Assembly: GCA_902555465.1 (NCBI GenBank)
Contig: CACDSN010000007.1
Span: 1 to 61,019, forward strand
DNA: 61,019 bases
Direction: 5' to 3'
Source: an uncultured Pelagibacteraceae bacterium
GTDB taxonomy: Bacteria > Pseudomonadota > Alphaproteobacteria > Pelagibacterales > Pelagibacteraceae
A program made the translations under genes and the position numbers. The notes under the pieces are model-generated. The model was not told the origin of the DNA. It did not search any database and worked only from the letters and a program-made list of their open reading frames with translations. This document shows positions 27,260 through 35,780 of this stretch, piece by piece; position 1 is the stretch's first letter, and each line of letters begins with the position of its first letter.

Positions 27260-28207
27260 TTATTTAGTAAAAGCTTTCCAAACTTTCTCGTTGTCTTTCA
27301 GCCATTTTTTAGCTGCATCTTCATGAGTCATTTTGTCAACGTCTACTAAAGCAGCCATTGCTCCAATTTGACTTGTAGAGAAAGATAGCTTTTTAAACAT
27401 AGCCGCAGCTTTTGGATGAGTTTTAGGAAAATCAGCATTTACAGCTTTTTTCAAATAACCATCAGGCGAACCACATTTTCCATCTCCACCATCTTCTGGT
27501 CTACAACCAGCTGTGTATGGAGGAAAGTCGATAAATGTAAAACCAGCACCATCTGTAAAGTTAGGTGTCCAGTTAAAGATAATTGTTCCTCTTCCTTCTT
27601 TTTCAGCAGCTGCTAATTCCGCCCAAAGTGCATCCGCACTTCCAGCAAATTTAACCCACCAAAGATCTCCTAAACCTAAAGCGTCAACCCTTTGTGGAAT
27701 TAAGTCACCGTGCCAAGTTTGTGGACCTTCCAACATTCTTCCTTTTCCATCTGGAGAATCAGGTGTTGTAAAGTTTTTTGCACAGTCAGGATTTTTTAAA
27801 GCAGTCCAGTCTGGTAGACCTGGGCATAATCCTTTTTCAGCAACCCAATTAGGATATCCCATATCCTCAAGTGTTCTTGCTTCATGGTCTCCCCAATCTA
27901 GCAATCCACCTTTATCAAGAGCTGTTGTGAATGATTTACCAAAAGCAGATTCCCATACCTCGTGAGATATAGTTACGTCACCAATTCTAATTGACTCGTA
28001 TACTGCTTGTGAGTCAGCATTTACATATTTTACGTTGTTACCCATGCTTTCCATAATTCCACCAATAACGTAAGCCATTACAATTTGACTTGACCAGTTA
28101 TGAGTTGGGATAACGATGGGCTTTTTACTATCTGCAGAGTTTGCAATTCCAGCAAAAGAAACTGCTGAGATTATTACTGCAGATAAAAATGATATTATTT
28201 TTCTCAT
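27260..28207 (-). CDS. tmoX: TMAO/betaine-type ABC transporter substrate-binding protein
   Basis: A 315-residue periplasmic protein of the OpuAC/ProX family. Signal peptide 1-24 (IISFLSAVIISAVSFAGIANS), then IVIPTHNWSSQIVMAYVIGGIME. Aromatic residues that can form a cation-pi cage are plentiful (HNWSS, VWESAF, HGDLIP, FNWTPNF). Cysteines lie in a CPGLPDWTALKNPDC loop and a CRPEDGGDGKC loop, possible disulfides. A strong Shine-Dalgarno (AAGGGG) precedes the ATG. Divergent from tdm across 123 bases and followed by a terminator, which fits a highly expressed binding protein. TMAO specificity is inferred from the neighbours tmm and tdm. Confidence 0.88.
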   Translation of the reverse strand: MRKIISFLSAVIISAVSFAGIANSADSKKPIVIPTHNWSSQIVMAYVIGGIMESMGNNVKYVNADSQAVYESIRIGDVTISHEVWESAFGKSFTTALDKGGLLDWGDHEARTLEDMGYPNWVAEKGLCPGLPDWTALKNPDCAKNFTTPDSPDGKGRMLEGPQTWHGDLIPQRVDALGLGDLWWVKFAGSADALWAELAAAEKEGRGTIIFNWTPNFTDGAGFTFIDFPPYTAGCRPEDGGDGKCGSPDGYLKKAVNADFPKTHPKAAAMFKKLSFSTSQIGAMAALVDVDKMTHEDAAKKWLKDNEKVWKAFTK

Positions 28208-28232
28208 TTTTCCCCTTTCCTTAATATTAAGT

Positions 28233-28238
28233 ATTATA
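28233..28238 (-). promoter_or_regulatory. possible -10 element of tmoX
   Basis: A perfect TATAAT on the minus strand lies 25 bases before the tmoX ATG. The hexamer 17 bases further upstream (TTTTAA) is a poor -35, so the assignment is tentative. Confidence 0.3.
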
Positions 28239-28272
28239 ATTTAATGTTTTATTAGTTAAAAGATCAATCAAT

Positions 28273-28290
28273 ATTTTTATATATAAAAAT
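28273..28290. promoter_or_regulatory. 18-base perfect palindrome between tmoX and tdm
   Basis: ATTTTTATATATAAAAAT is its own reverse complement and lies near the middle of the divergent tmoX/tdm promoter space. It could be an operator for a dimeric regulator such as the MarR-like protein encoded after tdm. A chance palindrome is possible in such AT-rich DNA. Confidence 0.35.
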
Positions 28291-28330
28291 TATAAATAGT
28301 TTTATATTATTACTAAAATATAAGCGTTTA

Positions 28331-30667
28331 ATGAAAACAAGTTTTGATATTAAAGAACCTGGATTAAATGTATTACCACCTGGAGTTGAGAGACATGTAG
28401 TAAATGGAGGTGGTCTAACAGGAATACAAATATTTCCTGACGACGAGATTGAGTTGATCAATGAAGAAGGCAATCAAATCTGTGAAATTGTTGTTTTTGA
28501 TAAAGATGGGAAATCAAATCTAGGGATTTTGAATCTTAAAGAAAACAAAAAAAATTCAGAAATAAAAAAAATATTAACCAGCAAAGATGAAAGTTCTTTA
28601 GCAGCAAACTATCAATTAAAAAAAAGAAATTTAGATATAACAAAATCTCAGTCTTCTATAGTATTTACTAAAGACTCTATTTCTGGAGACAAAATTAAAT
28701 TTAAATCAAAAGATAAATGTTATGTTATTTTTGCTGCGCCTGGACATGATATGCTAGTCCATGAACAAAATCCTAAAACAGATTTAACTTTATTCATAAA
28801 AAGAGCAAAAATTACAAATGATAAAGAATTATCAGTAATACCTGATCCCGTATATGATCCAAAACATGAGCAGAATATTGATAAAGCTACAGCAATTTCT
28901 TATGAAGTAAAAGAAGGAGACTATATTCAAGTTATTACACCTACAGGAAGACAGTGCTCAGACTTTGTAGCATTTGATACTGAAAAATTAGATAAACAAG
29001 TTGAGAAAGGTTTGGATTGGCAAACCACACGAACATTTATGGGACATACTTTTCCAGGTCCAGGTTTGTTTTCTAAGTTTTATGACACGGATCACCAACC
29101 TTTAGTAGAGGTAATAAGAGACACTGTTGGAAGACATGACACTTTTAATTTAGCATGCACTTCAAAATATTATGAGGATGCAGGATATTTTGGACATGCA
29201 AACTGCTCTGATAATTTAAGTAATGCTATGGAGCAATATGGGGTTCAAAGAAAAAAGGGATGGCAAGCAATCAATTTATTTTTTAATACTTCTGCGGGTG
29301 GATTAAACTCTGTATTGTCAGATGAGTCTTTCGCAAGACCTGGAGATTATGTTTTATTTAAAGCTTTGAAAGATATAACTGTTGGTACTTCAGCATGTCC
29401 AAGTGATATTGATGCATGTAATTCATGGAATCCTACAGATATTTTTGTTAGAACTTATGACGGAAAAAAAGAATTTAAAAAATCTTTTGCATTTAGAATG
29501 AAAACAGATTCAGAAAAAAAACTTACCAAACATTCAGGATTTTATGAGAGAACATCTAAACTAACTAGAAATTTTGTGGATGCTAGGGGTTTTTGGTTAC
29601 CTAACGATTATACAAAAAGTGGTATTACTAACGAATATAATGCTTGTAGAGAAAAAGCAGTTTTAATAGATCTTTCAGCTCTTAGAAAATTTGAAATTTT
29701 AGGACCAGATGCAGAAGAATTAATGAACTACACTCTAACAAGAAATATTAAAAAACTTTCTGTAGGACAAGTTGTGTATTCAGCAATGTGTTATGAAAAT
29801 GGAATGATGTTTGATGATGGAACTTTATTAAAATTAAGTGACACTGGTTATAGATGGATATGTGGTGATGAATACGGTGGAGAATGGTTAAAAGAAGTTG
29901 CGAAGAAAAAAAACTACAAAGTAATTATTAAAAATTCCACAGACCAAATTAGTAATGTTTCTATACAAGGGCCTAATAGCAGAAAGATATTAAATAAAGT
30001 AATTTTTACACCCCCTACACAACCAACCATTGATGAGTTGCAATGGTTTAGATTTACCATTTGTAGAATGGATGATTTAAATGGCATACCTCTTGTAATC
30101 TCAAGGACAGGATATACGGGAGAATTGGGTTTCGAAGTTTGGTGTCACCCAAAAGATGCTCCTAAAGTTTGGGATAAATTAATGGATGCAGGAAAAAATG
30201 ACGGATTAATTCCAGCAGGTTTTGCAGCATTGGACAAACTTAGAATAGAAGCTGGTTTAATATTATTTGGAAATGAATTTGATGGTCAACAAGATCCTTT
30301 TGAGGCAGGCATTGGTTTTGCAGTTCCTTTAAAAACAAAAGAAGATGATTTCATAGGAAAAAAAGTTCTTATCGAAAGAAAAGCTAATCCTCAAAAAAAA
30401 TTAGTTGGACTTGAACTTATTGCAAAAGAGGCTGCTGCACATGGAGATTGTGTTCATGTGGGAAGAGCACAAATTGGAATAGTTACAAGCGCATGTTTTT
30501 CAACAATTCTTAATAAAAATATCGCATTATGTAGAATTGATCCTCAATACTCAGACATTAGCACTGACGTAGAAGTAGGTAAAATTGATGGTCATCAAAA
30601 AAGAATTTCCGCCAAAGTAGTTAGATTTCCATTCTACGATCCAGACAAAACAAAAGTAAGATCATAA
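28331..30667 (+). CDS. tdm: trimethylamine N-oxide demethylase Tdm (DUF1989 + GcvT fusion)
   Basis: A 778-residue two-domain enzyme that splits TMAO into dimethylamine and formaldehyde and can pass the C1 unit to THF. The N-terminal half (about 1-390) is a DUF1989 / urea-carboxylase-associated fold; the C-terminal half (about 400-775) is a GcvT-type folate domain with FEILGPDAEELMNYTLTRN and GYTGELGFEVW. Cys276, Cys292 and Cys356 are spaced 16 and 64 residues apart, which equals the spacing of the zinc-binding cysteines I recall for Methylocella Tdm (263, 279, 343). Cytosolic. Divergent from tmoX and followed 4 bases later by a MarR-like gene. Confidence 0.93.
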   Translation: MKTSFDIKEPGLNVLPPGVERHVVNGGGLTGIQIFPDDEIELINEEGNQICEIVVFDKDGKSNLGILNLKENKKNSEIKKILTSKDESSLAANYQLKKRNLDITKSQSSIVFTKDSISGDKIKFKSKDKCYVIFAAPGHDMLVHEQNPKTDLTLFIKRAKITNDKELSVIPDPVYDPKHEQNIDKATAISYEVKEGDYIQVITPTGRQCSDFVAFDTEKLDKQVEKGLDWQTTRTFMGHTFPGPGLFSKFYDTDHQPLVEVIRDTVGRHDTFNLACTSKYYEDAGYFGHANCSDNLSNAMEQYGVQRKKGWQAINLFFNTSAGGLNSVLSDESFARPGDYVLFKALKDITVGTSACPSDIDACNSWNPTDIFVRTYDGKKEFKKSFAFRMKTDSEKKLTKHSGFYERTSKLTRNFVDARGFWLPNDYTKSGITNEYNACREKAVLIDLSALRKFEILGPDAEELMNYTLTRNIKKLSVGQVVYSAMCYENGMMFDDGTLLKLSDTGYRWICGDEYGGEWLKEVAKKKNYKVIIKNSTDQISNVSIQGPNSRKILNKVIFTPPTQPTIDELQWFRFTICRMDDLNGIPLVISRTGYTGELGFEVWCHPKDAPKVWDKLMDAGKNDGLIPAGFAALDKLRIEAGLILFGNEFDGQQDPFEAGIGFAVPLKTKEDDFIGKKVLIERKANPQKKLVGLELIAKEAAAHGDCVHVGRAQIGIVTSACFSTILNKNIALCRIDPQYSDISTDVEVGKIDGHQKRISAKVVRFPFYDPDKTKVRS

Positions 30668-30671
30668 ATTA

Positions 30672-31022
30672 ATGAGTAAAATTAAAAAAGATCTGTTGGA
30701 ATTTTGGGAAGATCAAATGAGGCTATCTCATACCTCAAGCAATTATTTTTTTAGAAAATCTCCTTCTCATTACCATATGATGCTAATAGTTATGCATGCG
30801 TATAAATACGATGAAACATTATCGGTTGAAGAGTTAAAAACGAAGCTATTTAAGACATCTCGTCCTAAATCAGCATTAATGATTAAAGAAGCTTGTGATA
30901 AGAATTTCTTCATTTTAGAAAAAAAAGGCAAAGATCACAGAAAAAAATACGTATTACCTACCCCAGAATTCGTGAGCGAGTTTAATGAATATCTAAAGAC
31001 TCTTAACAATCTAAGCTTTTAA
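30672..31022 (+). CDS. MarR-like winged-helix transcriptional regulator
   Basis: A 116-residue protein with a predicted winged helix: YHMMLIVMHAYKYDETLSVEELKTKLF (helices 1-2), KTSRPKSALMIKEACDKNFF (recognition helix) and ILEKKGKDHRKKYVLPTPEF (wing and helix). It lacks the long dimerisation arms of classical MarR (about 140-150 residues), so it is a short version. The gene starts 4 bases after tdm, so it is probably co-transcribed, and it is the only recognisable DNA-binding regulator in the methylated-amine region. A role in controlling tmoX/tdm is inferred from position only. Confidence 0.7.
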   Translation: MSKIKKDLLEFWEDQMRLSHTSSNYFFRKSPSHYHMMLIVMHAYKYDETLSVEELKTKLFKTSRPKSALMIKEACDKNFFILEKKGKDHRKKYVLPTPEFVSEFNEYLKTLNNLSF

Positions 31023-31113
31023 TAAGCAATCAAAAGTTGAGGTTTAAAACTTATATAAATTATATATAAAAAATAATATATTCTTTCTTAACACAAATAA
31101 TAAGGTTTCAACT

Positions 31114-32439
31114 ATGTCATTACCGACAAAAGCAAAGGTAGTAATTATTGGTGGAGGAATTCACGGTTTAAGTACTGCTTGGAAACTTTCAGAAAAATAT
31201 AAAAATCCAAACGACATAGTTGTCTTAGAAAAAAAAGATACAGCAGCAGGGGCAAGTGGAATTGCTTGTGGTGTAGTTAGAAATAATTACTTCCAACCAG
31301 CAATGAGACAGTTAATGGCGCATTCTGTTGAAGTTTGGGAAAGTGATAAAGAAAATTTTAGATATAATCCAGTGGGATATATGCAGATTTCGCCAGAAGT
31401 TATGCATGGTGATGTTGCAAGTATTTATAAGCAACAACAAGATATTGGTTACGATTCAGTTTTCATAGAGGGTGAAAAAGATTGTATGAAATATATGCAG
31501 GGTATTTTTGATGACTGGCAAGCAAAAAATATTACATCAGTACTTCACGAAAAAAAAGGTGGCTATGCATTTAATAAAGACTCCATTAAAGCATTAGAAA
31601 AAAAAGCCAACAATGGAGGAGTTAATGTTCATAAAGGCGTTAAAGTAACAGGATTTAAAAGAGGAAGTAATAGTAATGCAGTTACAGGTGTTATAACTGA
31701 TCAAGGTACAATTGATTGTGATCAAGTAGTTATTGGTGCAGGTCCTTGGGCAAGAGATTTTTGGAACATGTTAGATTTACCTAAAACTGTAGATGTTAAA
31801 GGTAAAGATGGAAAATTACATACAACAGACATGTGGACTTATTGGTTTTTACAAGAAGGAGTTTTGGGAGTACCAGCAGATTACTTAAAAACTAATGATG
31901 GAAAACAACCGCCTGTAATTCATGTAGATACAGATGCACCACTTTATTCCGATATTGATGGAAAACTTATTACAGATAAACTATGGGGAATTTATTACAA
32001 ACCAGATATAGAAGGATTGGGTGTTCAAGGTGGTACTTCTCCTTACATAGTAAAAAAACATTTTGACCAAGTAAATGTTGATCCTTACGGAATAGAGTCA
32101 CCAGAATTTCAAACTACAGACCAATTTTCTATTATGTGGTCTTCAGCTTTAGCTCATTGTCAAAAGAGATTTGAGGGTAAGTCTAATTTATATAGAAAAG
32201 GTCCTTCCGGAGGGCTTGGATGTTTAACTCCAGATTCTTTTCCAATTTTCGACAGATTTTGTGAAAACGTATATATGATTGCTGATGCTAATCACGGATA
32301 TAAAATGATAGGTGTTGGACACTTAGTTGCTCAAGAAATTTTAGGTACTGAAAGTGAACTGTTAAAACCATTTCGATTCAATCGATACGCGAAAGGTGAA
32401 TTGCACCCTACTTCGAACAGTCCGTTCCCGTGGAGCTAG
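31114..32439 (+). CDS. FAD-dependent oxidoreductase, DAO / SoxB-like family
   Basis: A 441-residue flavoenzyme of the D-amino-acid-oxidase fold, similar in kind to SoxB and dimethylglycine dehydrogenase. The FAD motif VVIIGGGIHGLSTAWKLSEK is at residues 9-28, AGASGIACGVVRNNYF near 46-60, VVIGAGPWARDFW near 206 and the C-terminal flavin-site IADANHGYKMIGVGHLVA near 390. Unlike SoxB it has no D/A/G partners beside it. It lies between the MarR-like gene and gmaS, with a hairpin before gmaS. Substrate unknown; an N-methylated amine or amino acid is likely. It is a candidate for the dimethylamine step missing from this window, but that is speculation. Confidence 0.8.
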   Translation: MSLPTKAKVVIIGGGIHGLSTAWKLSEKYKNPNDIVVLEKKDTAAGASGIACGVVRNNYFQPAMRQLMAHSVEVWESDKENFRYNPVGYMQISPEVMHGDVASIYKQQQDIGYDSVFIEGEKDCMKYMQGIFDDWQAKNITSVLHEKKGGYAFNKDSIKALEKKANNGGVNVHKGVKVTGFKRGSNSNAVTGVITDQGTIDCDQVVIGAGPWARDFWNMLDLPKTVDVKGKDGKLHTTDMWTYWFLQEGVLGVPADYLKTNDGKQPPVIHVDTDAPLYSDIDGKLITDKLWGIYYKPDIEGLGVQGGTSPYIVKKHFDQVNVDPYGIESPEFQTTDQFSIMWSSALAHCQKRFEGKSNLYRKGPSGGLGCLTPDSFPIFDRFCENVYMIADANHGYKMIGVGHLVAQEILGTESELLKPFRFNRYAKGELHPTSNSPFPWS

Positions 32440-32468
32440 ATTTATCTCGTAGACAGATAAATTTTTTT
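32440..32468 (+). terminator. hairpin terminator or attenuator before gmaS
   Basis: ATTTATCT / AGATAAAT pair over a 7-base loop directly after the flavoenzyme stop, followed by six T. AT-rich stem, so read-through into gmaS is likely. Confidence 0.65.
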
Positions 32469-32471
32469 CAG

Positions 32472-32504
32472 CTAACTTTTTGTATCTAAAAAGTTTAGGG
32501 GGAA
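32472..32504 (+). promoter_or_regulatory. second hairpin abutting the gmaS ribosome binding site
   Basis: CTAACTTTTT (32472-32481) pairs with AAAAAGTTTAG (32488-32498) with one bulged T. The 3' arm runs into the Shine-Dalgarno AGGGGGAAA that ends 2 bases before the gmaS ATG. The structure could modulate gmaS translation; no known riboswitch recognised. Confidence 0.4.
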
Positions 32505-32505
32505 A

Positions 32506-33975
32506 ATGACTGATCTAGAAAAACACGTAAACCGTCCAGGTAGAGATAAGCTTGTAAAGAAAGTAAGAGAAAAAATTAACGAATTAGGAATAACTTATAT
32601 TTATTATCAATTTATTTCTGTAACAGGAAGAGTTGTTGGAAAAGGAATTCCAGCAGATCACTGGGAAAGAACTGCAGAAAAAGGATTTCAATTAGTATAC
32701 GGAGCAACAGCTAACTTATTTTTAGATCGTCATAATAATTATATTGGATACGGACCTGAAGCTATGGAGCTGGTTGGTATTCCAGACCCTGAAACTTTCT
32801 GTCAATTACCATGGGATAAAAGAGTTGGAAGAGTTTTTGTAACTTGTTTTAGAAACAGAGAAGAAAGAAATAATCCTGGTGGTCATTTAACATCTGATTG
32901 TAGAGGAAATTTAAGAATTTTCATGGATGAATTTCAAAAGAAACATGGCTTAGAACTTAGAGTTGGAACCGAGCCAGAAATGATGTGGTTAACCAGAAAT
33001 CAAGATGGAACCCCTACAGGAAAAGGATTTTCTAAGCCTTTCTGCTATCACATTGATCAGTTTGAATCACTAAGACCAGTGTTTATGAAAGTTATTGAGT
33101 ATGCAAAAGCAATGGGGTTAGACATGATTCAAGGTGACCATGAAGATGCGCCTGGACAATTAGAATTGAATTGGACCTATGACAATGTTTTAAGAAATGC
33201 TGATAGACTTTCAACTTATAGACAGATATGTGCACAAGTTGCTAGAGAGCATAACTTAATAGCTTGCTTTATGACAAAACCATTTATGGGTGTTTCTGCA
33301 AGTGGTTGTCATACTAATATGTCGTTATGGAAAGGTGGAAAAATTTCAGTAAATAAATTAGGTAATAAAAAATTGCCAGGAGTAGAGGAAGTGTTTAGCT
33401 ATGTGTCAGGTGGAACAAATACGTTTATGCCTGATACAAAAGATATGCAACTTCCAGGTAAAATTGGATTACAATCGATAGCAGGAATAATGGAACACTT
33501 ACCTGCATTAACAGCTCTTGGATCATCAACAGTAAACTCATATAGAAGATTATGGGATCAAGGTTTTTGGGCTCCTGTTTATGCAGACTGGGGATATCAA
33601 AACAGAACTTGTGGTTTAAGAGTATCTGCACCAGGTCGTTTTGAATATAGATCTGTAGACTCAATGCATAACCCTTATTTATTAGGAGCTGCATTATTAA
33701 AAGCATGTGACCATGGAATTTCTAAAAAGATGCAACCAGCAGCTCCAGAGTCTAGAAATATATATGAGGCTCAAAAGGCTGGAAAAGATGTTAAGAAACT
33801 TCCATTAAGTTTAGGTGAAGCTTTACAAAGATTATCTGAAGATGAGGTAATTAAATCAGCTATGCCAGATGAAATGTACAAAGTATTTCATTGGTATAAA
33901 AACGATGAGTGGGAAAGATTTTTGGGCGCAACAACACAATGGGATCTTGATACTTATCTTGACTGTTTACCTTAA
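32506..33975 (+). CDS. gmaS: gamma-glutamylmethylamide synthetase (glutamine synthetase family)
   Basis: A 489-residue glutamine-synthetase-fold ligase. Catalytic landmarks: VGTEPEMMWL near 160, GDHEDAPGQLELNW near 212 (metal and substrate site), GCHTNMSLW near 267, NSYRRLW near 345, RTCGLRVSAPGRFEYRSVDS near 367. GmaS joins methylamine to glutamate with ATP, giving gamma-glutamylmethylamide, the first step of the N-methylglutamate pathway. mgsABC follow after 20 bases, in the order seen in methylamine users. That context distinguishes it from a true glutamine synthetase; the sequence alone is less decisive. Confidence 0.92.
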   Translation: MTDLEKHVNRPGRDKLVKKVREKINELGITYIYYQFISVTGRVVGKGIPADHWERTAEKGFQLVYGATANLFLDRHNNYIGYGPEAMELVGIPDPETFCQLPWDKRVGRVFVTCFRNREERNNPGGHLTSDCRGNLRIFMDEFQKKHGLELRVGTEPEMMWLTRNQDGTPTGKGFSKPFCYHIDQFESLRPVFMKVIEYAKAMGLDMIQGDHEDAPGQLELNWTYDNVLRNADRLSTYRQICAQVAREHNLIACFMTKPFMGVSASGCHTNMSLWKGGKISVNKLGNKKLPGVEEVFSYVSGGTNTFMPDTKDMQLPGKIGLQSIAGIMEHLPALTALGSSTVNSYRRLWDQGFWAPVYADWGYQNRTCGLRVSAPGRFEYRSVDSMHNPYLLGAALLKACDHGISKKMQPAAPESRNIYEAQKAGKDVKKLPLSLGEALQRLSEDEVIKSAMPDEMYKVFHWYKNDEWERFLGATTQWDLDTYLDCLP

Positions 33976-33995
33976 AAATATAAAAGGGGAAATAT

Positions 33996-34937
33996 ATGTG
34001 CGGAATAGCTGGATTAATTCATAGAGGAAAATCTTCAAACGTTGGTAGTGAATTGCAACTAATGCTTCAAGCATTGAAACATAGGGGGCCAGACTCAACT
34101 GGTTATGCTCTTTATGCAGAAAATGATGGTAAGAATTTCATTATGAGATTTAAAGTAGGAGAAAATGTTGGTGAAGGTAGTACTTCAGTAAACGAGGACG
34201 CTAGTGTTTACGATGAAAGAAAAAAACTAGTAGATCAAATGTTAAAAGAATTAGGAGCAAATATAGTAAAAGATGAAAAGTTAACTCCATATTCTTATAG
34301 ATACGAAATGCAATTTGATAAGGACTTGATGGAGTTTTCAAAAAAAATTGAAAGTATTAATGGAGTGGAAATTTTATCAATAGGAAAATCTTTAGAATTA
34401 ATTAAAGATTTAGGCGATGCCGCTGCAGTTTCAGAAAGATATGGATTAGGTGATGTTAGAGGTACACATGCTATTGGACACGCAAGGATGGCAACTGAAT
34501 CTGGTGTAGATATTAAATCAGCCCACCCTTTTTGGGGATATCCATTTAGCGATGTTTCTGTAGTTCATAACGGTCAATTAACTAATTATTGGAATAATAG
34601 AAGAGTTCTTGAAAATAAAGGCATGAGATTTATGTCTGAATGTGATTCAGAGTTGATCGCAGTGTATCTTGCTGAAAAAATGAGAAATGGTGCAACCTTA
34701 GAAGAAGGAATGAAAGACTCATTAACTGGTTTAGATGGAGTGTTTACGTACTTTGTTGCAACTAAAGATTCTTTAGGTATGGCTAAAGATACTATGGCTG
34801 CAAAACCCTTAGTTCTTTATGAGTCAGATGATTTAGTAGCAATGGGATCAGAGGAAATTGCAATAAGATCAATTCTTCCACAAGAAATAGATACTTATGA
34901 TCCATTCGATGGAGAGGTAAAGGTATGGCAAATTTAA
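33996..34937 (+). CDS. mgsA: N-methylglutamate synthase subunit A (class II glutamine amidotransferase)
   Basis: A 313-residue Ntn-hydrolase-type amidotransferase resembling the glutaminase domain of glutamate synthase or GlxB. It begins MCGIAGLIHRG, so Cys2 is the nucleophile after Met removal; LKHRGPDSTGYALY near 28, GHARMATES near 165, VVHNGQLTNYW near 188 and MSECDSELIAVYLAEK near 212 complete the site. In N-methylglutamate synthase the three subunits transfer methylamine from gamma-glutamylmethylamide to 2-oxoglutarate or glutamate. Overlaps mgsB by 13 bases. Confidence 0.92.
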   Translation: MCGIAGLIHRGKSSNVGSELQLMLQALKHRGPDSTGYALYAENDGKNFIMRFKVGENVGEGSTSVNEDASVYDERKKLVDQMLKELGANIVKDEKLTPYSYRYEMQFDKDLMEFSKKIESINGVEILSIGKSLELIKDLGDAAAVSERYGLGDVRGTHAIGHARMATESGVDIKSAHPFWGYPFSDVSVVHNGQLTNYWNNRRVLENKGMRFMSECDSELIAVYLAEKMRNGATLEEGMKDSLTGLDGVFTYFVATKDSLGMAKDTMAAKPLVLYESDDLVAMGSEEIAIRSILPQEIDTYDPFDGEVKVWQI

Positions 34938-35779
34938 AAACTTCAGAAAAAAAAACAAAAGCCCAATCAATGGGACTTCATACTGAAGTCTTAACTGGGA
35001 AAACTCAACAAAAATTCTTTAATCCTGATGAGGCTGAAAATTTCTACTATTGGGGAACATATGATGTAGATTTTAATAAGAGAACTGATCTTGACGTTAA
35101 AGATTTAGATTGTAAAGAAGCTAATAGAAAAATTGATGATTTAATGAGTCAAGGTTATGGAACTATAGTAATTAAAAATCCACAAGGAAAACACAGCTTA
35201 GGCGTAGGGATACTTAATAAACTAAATTTAATCTTTGAGGGTAGCTTGGGATATTTTGGTGTTGGCTCAATTGATGGTCCTACTGTAAGAATTAACGGCA
35301 GAGTCGGATGGTCTTGCGCAGAAAACATGATGGCAGGAAAGGTTGTTATTGAAAAAAATGCAGGATCTTGCTTTGGAGCAGCTATAAGAGGAGGCGATCT
35401 TATTTGTAAAGGAAGTGTTGGTGCAAGAACAGGAATTGACCAAAAAGGTGGAACAATAATTATTGGTGGAGATGCAGGTGCATTTACAGGATTCATGATG
35501 CAAAGAGGAAGAATAGTAATTTTGGGTGATGTAGGAATAAACCTAGGAGACTCTATGTATGATGGGACTATTTATGTAGGTGGAAAAATAGGCTCATTTG
35601 GAAGTGATGCTGTAGAGTCGCCTATGACAAAAAGTGATATAGATTGGTTAAAAAGAAAACTTAAAGTAGCTGAGATAGGTGAAAATTTTGATATTTCTAA
35701 AATGACAAAAGTAGTAGCTGGTAAAAAATTATGGAATTACGACGCATTAGAACCAACTGAGAAAAAAGGAGCTATATAA
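34925..35779 (+). CDS. mgsB: N-methylglutamate synthase subunit B (GXGXG beta-helix)
   Basis: A 284-residue protein related to the C-terminal GXGXG domain of glutamate synthase. Glycine-rich beta-helix repeats run from about 95 to 225 (FGVGSIDGPTVRINGRVGWS, GAAIRGGDLICKGSVGARTG, GGTIIIGGDAGAFTGFMMQ, DSMYDGTIYVGGKIG). It is a structural subunit that carries no catalytic residues of its own. The start overlaps mgsA by 13 bases and the stop is 1 base from mgsC, so stoichiometric translation is expected. Confidence 0.93.
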   Translation: MANLKTSEKKTKAQSMGLHTEVLTGKTQQKFFNPDEAENFYYWGTYDVDFNKRTDLDVKDLDCKEANRKIDDLMSQGYGTIVIKNPQGKHSLGVGILNKLNLIFEGSLGYFGVGSIDGPTVRINGRVGWSCAENMMAGKVVIEKNAGSCFGAAIRGGDLICKGSVGARTGIDQKGGTIIIGGDAGAFTGFMMQRGRIVILGDVGINLGDSMYDGTIYVGGKIGSFGSDAVESPMTKSDIDWLKRKLKVAEIGENFDISKMTKVVAGKKLWNYDALEPTEKKGAI

Positions 35780-35780
35780 A

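Noticed and set aside
27513..27965. A 150-codon plus-strand frame opposite tmoX
   Set aside because: Lies wholly inside the well-supported tmoX gene and has no recognisable motif; a shadow frame.
32506..33975. gmaS as the housekeeping glutamine synthetase
   Set aside because: It sits directly before mgsABC and in a methylamine locus; its length and motifs fit gamma-glutamylmethylamide synthetase better, though sequence alone is not conclusive.
35155..35503. Two minus-strand open frames opposite mgsB
   Set aside because: Glycine-rich mgsB codons read backwards give long open proline- or serine/cysteine-rich frames; no independent evidence.
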